5,811 nucleotides of DNA. It comes from an uncultured Acidimicrobium sp. (GTDB taxonomy: Bacteria; Actinomycetota; Acidimicrobiia; Acidimicrobiales; Ilumatobacteraceae). Below are positions 5,396-5,811 of the stretch, piece after piece. The notes under the pieces were generated by a model. The model saw only the letters and a program-made list of their open reading frames with translations. It ran no database searches and was not told the DNA's origin. How positions within the stretch are numbered: position 1 is the stretch's first letter; the number at the start of each line of letters is the position of its first letter. Location of the stretch: assembly GCA_903853285.1 (NCBI GenBank), contig CAINTF010000195.1, positions 1 through 5,811 of the forward strand, read 5' to 3'. The position numbers were made by a program, and so were the translations under genes.

Positions 5396-5811
5396 TCAGC
5401 CTTCGCGCATTGGTAAGCGCACTCCGCGTTGATCGGCAACCTCGATAGCCCTGTCATATCCCGCGTCTGCGTGCCGAATAACGCCCATTCCCGGGTCGGT
5501 CACCAGCACGCGCGCAAGCTTCTCTGCAGCCAAGTCGGTGCCGTCGGCAACCGCAACCATGCCGGCATGAATACTGCGGCCGATACCTACGCCTCCGCCA
5601 TGATGGATACTCACCCAGGTTGCACCGCTAGCAGTATTGACGAGCGCATTAAGTAGAGGCCAGTCGGCAATGGCATCTGAGCCATCGATCATCGATTCGG
5701 TTTCGCGATACGGCGATGCAACAGAGCCAGAATCTAAATGGTCGCGACCAATCACAATCGGTGCCTTGAGCTGACCCTTTTTCACCATCTCGTTAAACCG
5801 CAAACCAAGAC
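5396..5811 (-). CDS. hutU: Urocanate hydratase (urocanase), C-terminal part only
   Basis: The last 138 or so codons of HutU (EC 4.2.1.49), the NAD+-dependent cytoplasmic enzyme that hydrates urocanate to imidazolone propionate. The frame is open to the right edge, where it reads Leu-Gly-Leu-Arg-Phe-Asn-Glu, so the gene starts outside the window. The visible part is very typical of the family: [88 protein letters not shown], and the closing Leu-Pro-Met near the end. It ends with TGA at 5396-5398, 13 bp before hutF, and is the first hut gene seen in transcription order. A TTG codon at 5801-5803 is internal, not a start, because conserved urocanase sequence continues through it. Confidence 0.95.
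   Translation of the reverse strand, partial: LGLRFNEMVKKGQLKAPIVIGRDHLDSGSVASPYRETESMIDGSDAIADWPLLNALVNTASGATWVSIHHGGGVGIGRSIHAGMVAVADGTDLAAEKLARVLVTDPGMGVIRHADAGYDRAIEVADQRGVRLPMREG

Larger units (their letters stand above)
2265..5811 (-). other. Histidine-utilisation operon hutU-hutF-deformylase-hutI (5' end outside window)
   Basis: Four same-strand genes have spacings of 13 bp, 5 bp and a one-base overlap, so they are very likely one transcript. Together they cover urocanate to N-formylglutamate, plus a candidate last deformylation step. The promoter, hutH (histidine ammonia-lyase) and any regulator are not in the window. No terminator is visible in the 16 bp after hutI, and the transcript runs head-on into the YeiH-like gene. 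Confidence 0.85.

Noticed and set aside
5383..5457. Longer HutF start at ATG 5457
   Set aside because: It would overlap hutU by about 60 bases, and the added 25 residues do not look like a HutF N-terminus.

Overview
The window is almost entirely protein-coding: about 66 of 5811 bases lie between genes, and every intergenic gap is 5-22 bp. There are seven genes, two of them cut by the window edges. Base composition looks close to half G+C by eye. The imidazolonepropionase has the wording I associate with actinobacterial HutI (HANQL, DHCTHL, ATDCNPGSSYTTSMPF). The one readable promoter region shows leaderless starts (TANNNT six bases before GTG), and internal genes lack clear Shine-Dalgarno sites. 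This suggests a compact-genome actinobacterium, possibly a freshwater or marine Acidimicrobiia lineage. That placement is inference, not a search result.

Left part (1-2248): the C-terminal end of a phytanoyl-CoA dioxygenase-like gene (+) converges with a membrane fatty-acid desaturase-superfamily gene (-). The desaturase is divergent from a YeiH/UPF0324 family transporter gene (+). The 22 bp between their two GTG starts carries two back-to-back, overlapping -10 hexamers, TAGAAT on the minus strand and TACAAT on the plus strand. Each sits exactly six bases before its GTG.

Right part (2265-5811, all minus strand): a histidine-utilisation operon. In transcription order it holds hutU (urocanate hydratase, 5' part outside the window), hutF (formimidoylglutamate deiminase), a peptide deformylase-family gene, and hutI (imidazolonepropionase). 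Gaps are 13 bp, 5 bp and a one-base TAATG overlap. The pathway runs urocanate -> imidazolone propionate (HutU) -> N-formimidoyl-Glu (HutI) -> N-formyl-Glu + NH3 (HutF) -> Glu + formate, the last step normally done by HutG, an N-formylglutamate deformylase.

The most interesting observation is that no hutG is seen here, while a peptide deformylase-like metalloenzyme sits between hutF and hutI. It may be a non-orthologous N-formylglutamate deformylase that closes the pathway. hutH and any regulator, if linked, must lie beyond the right edge. No RNA genes, mobile elements, CRISPR arrays or repeats were found, and no stretch over 300 bases lacks a gene.
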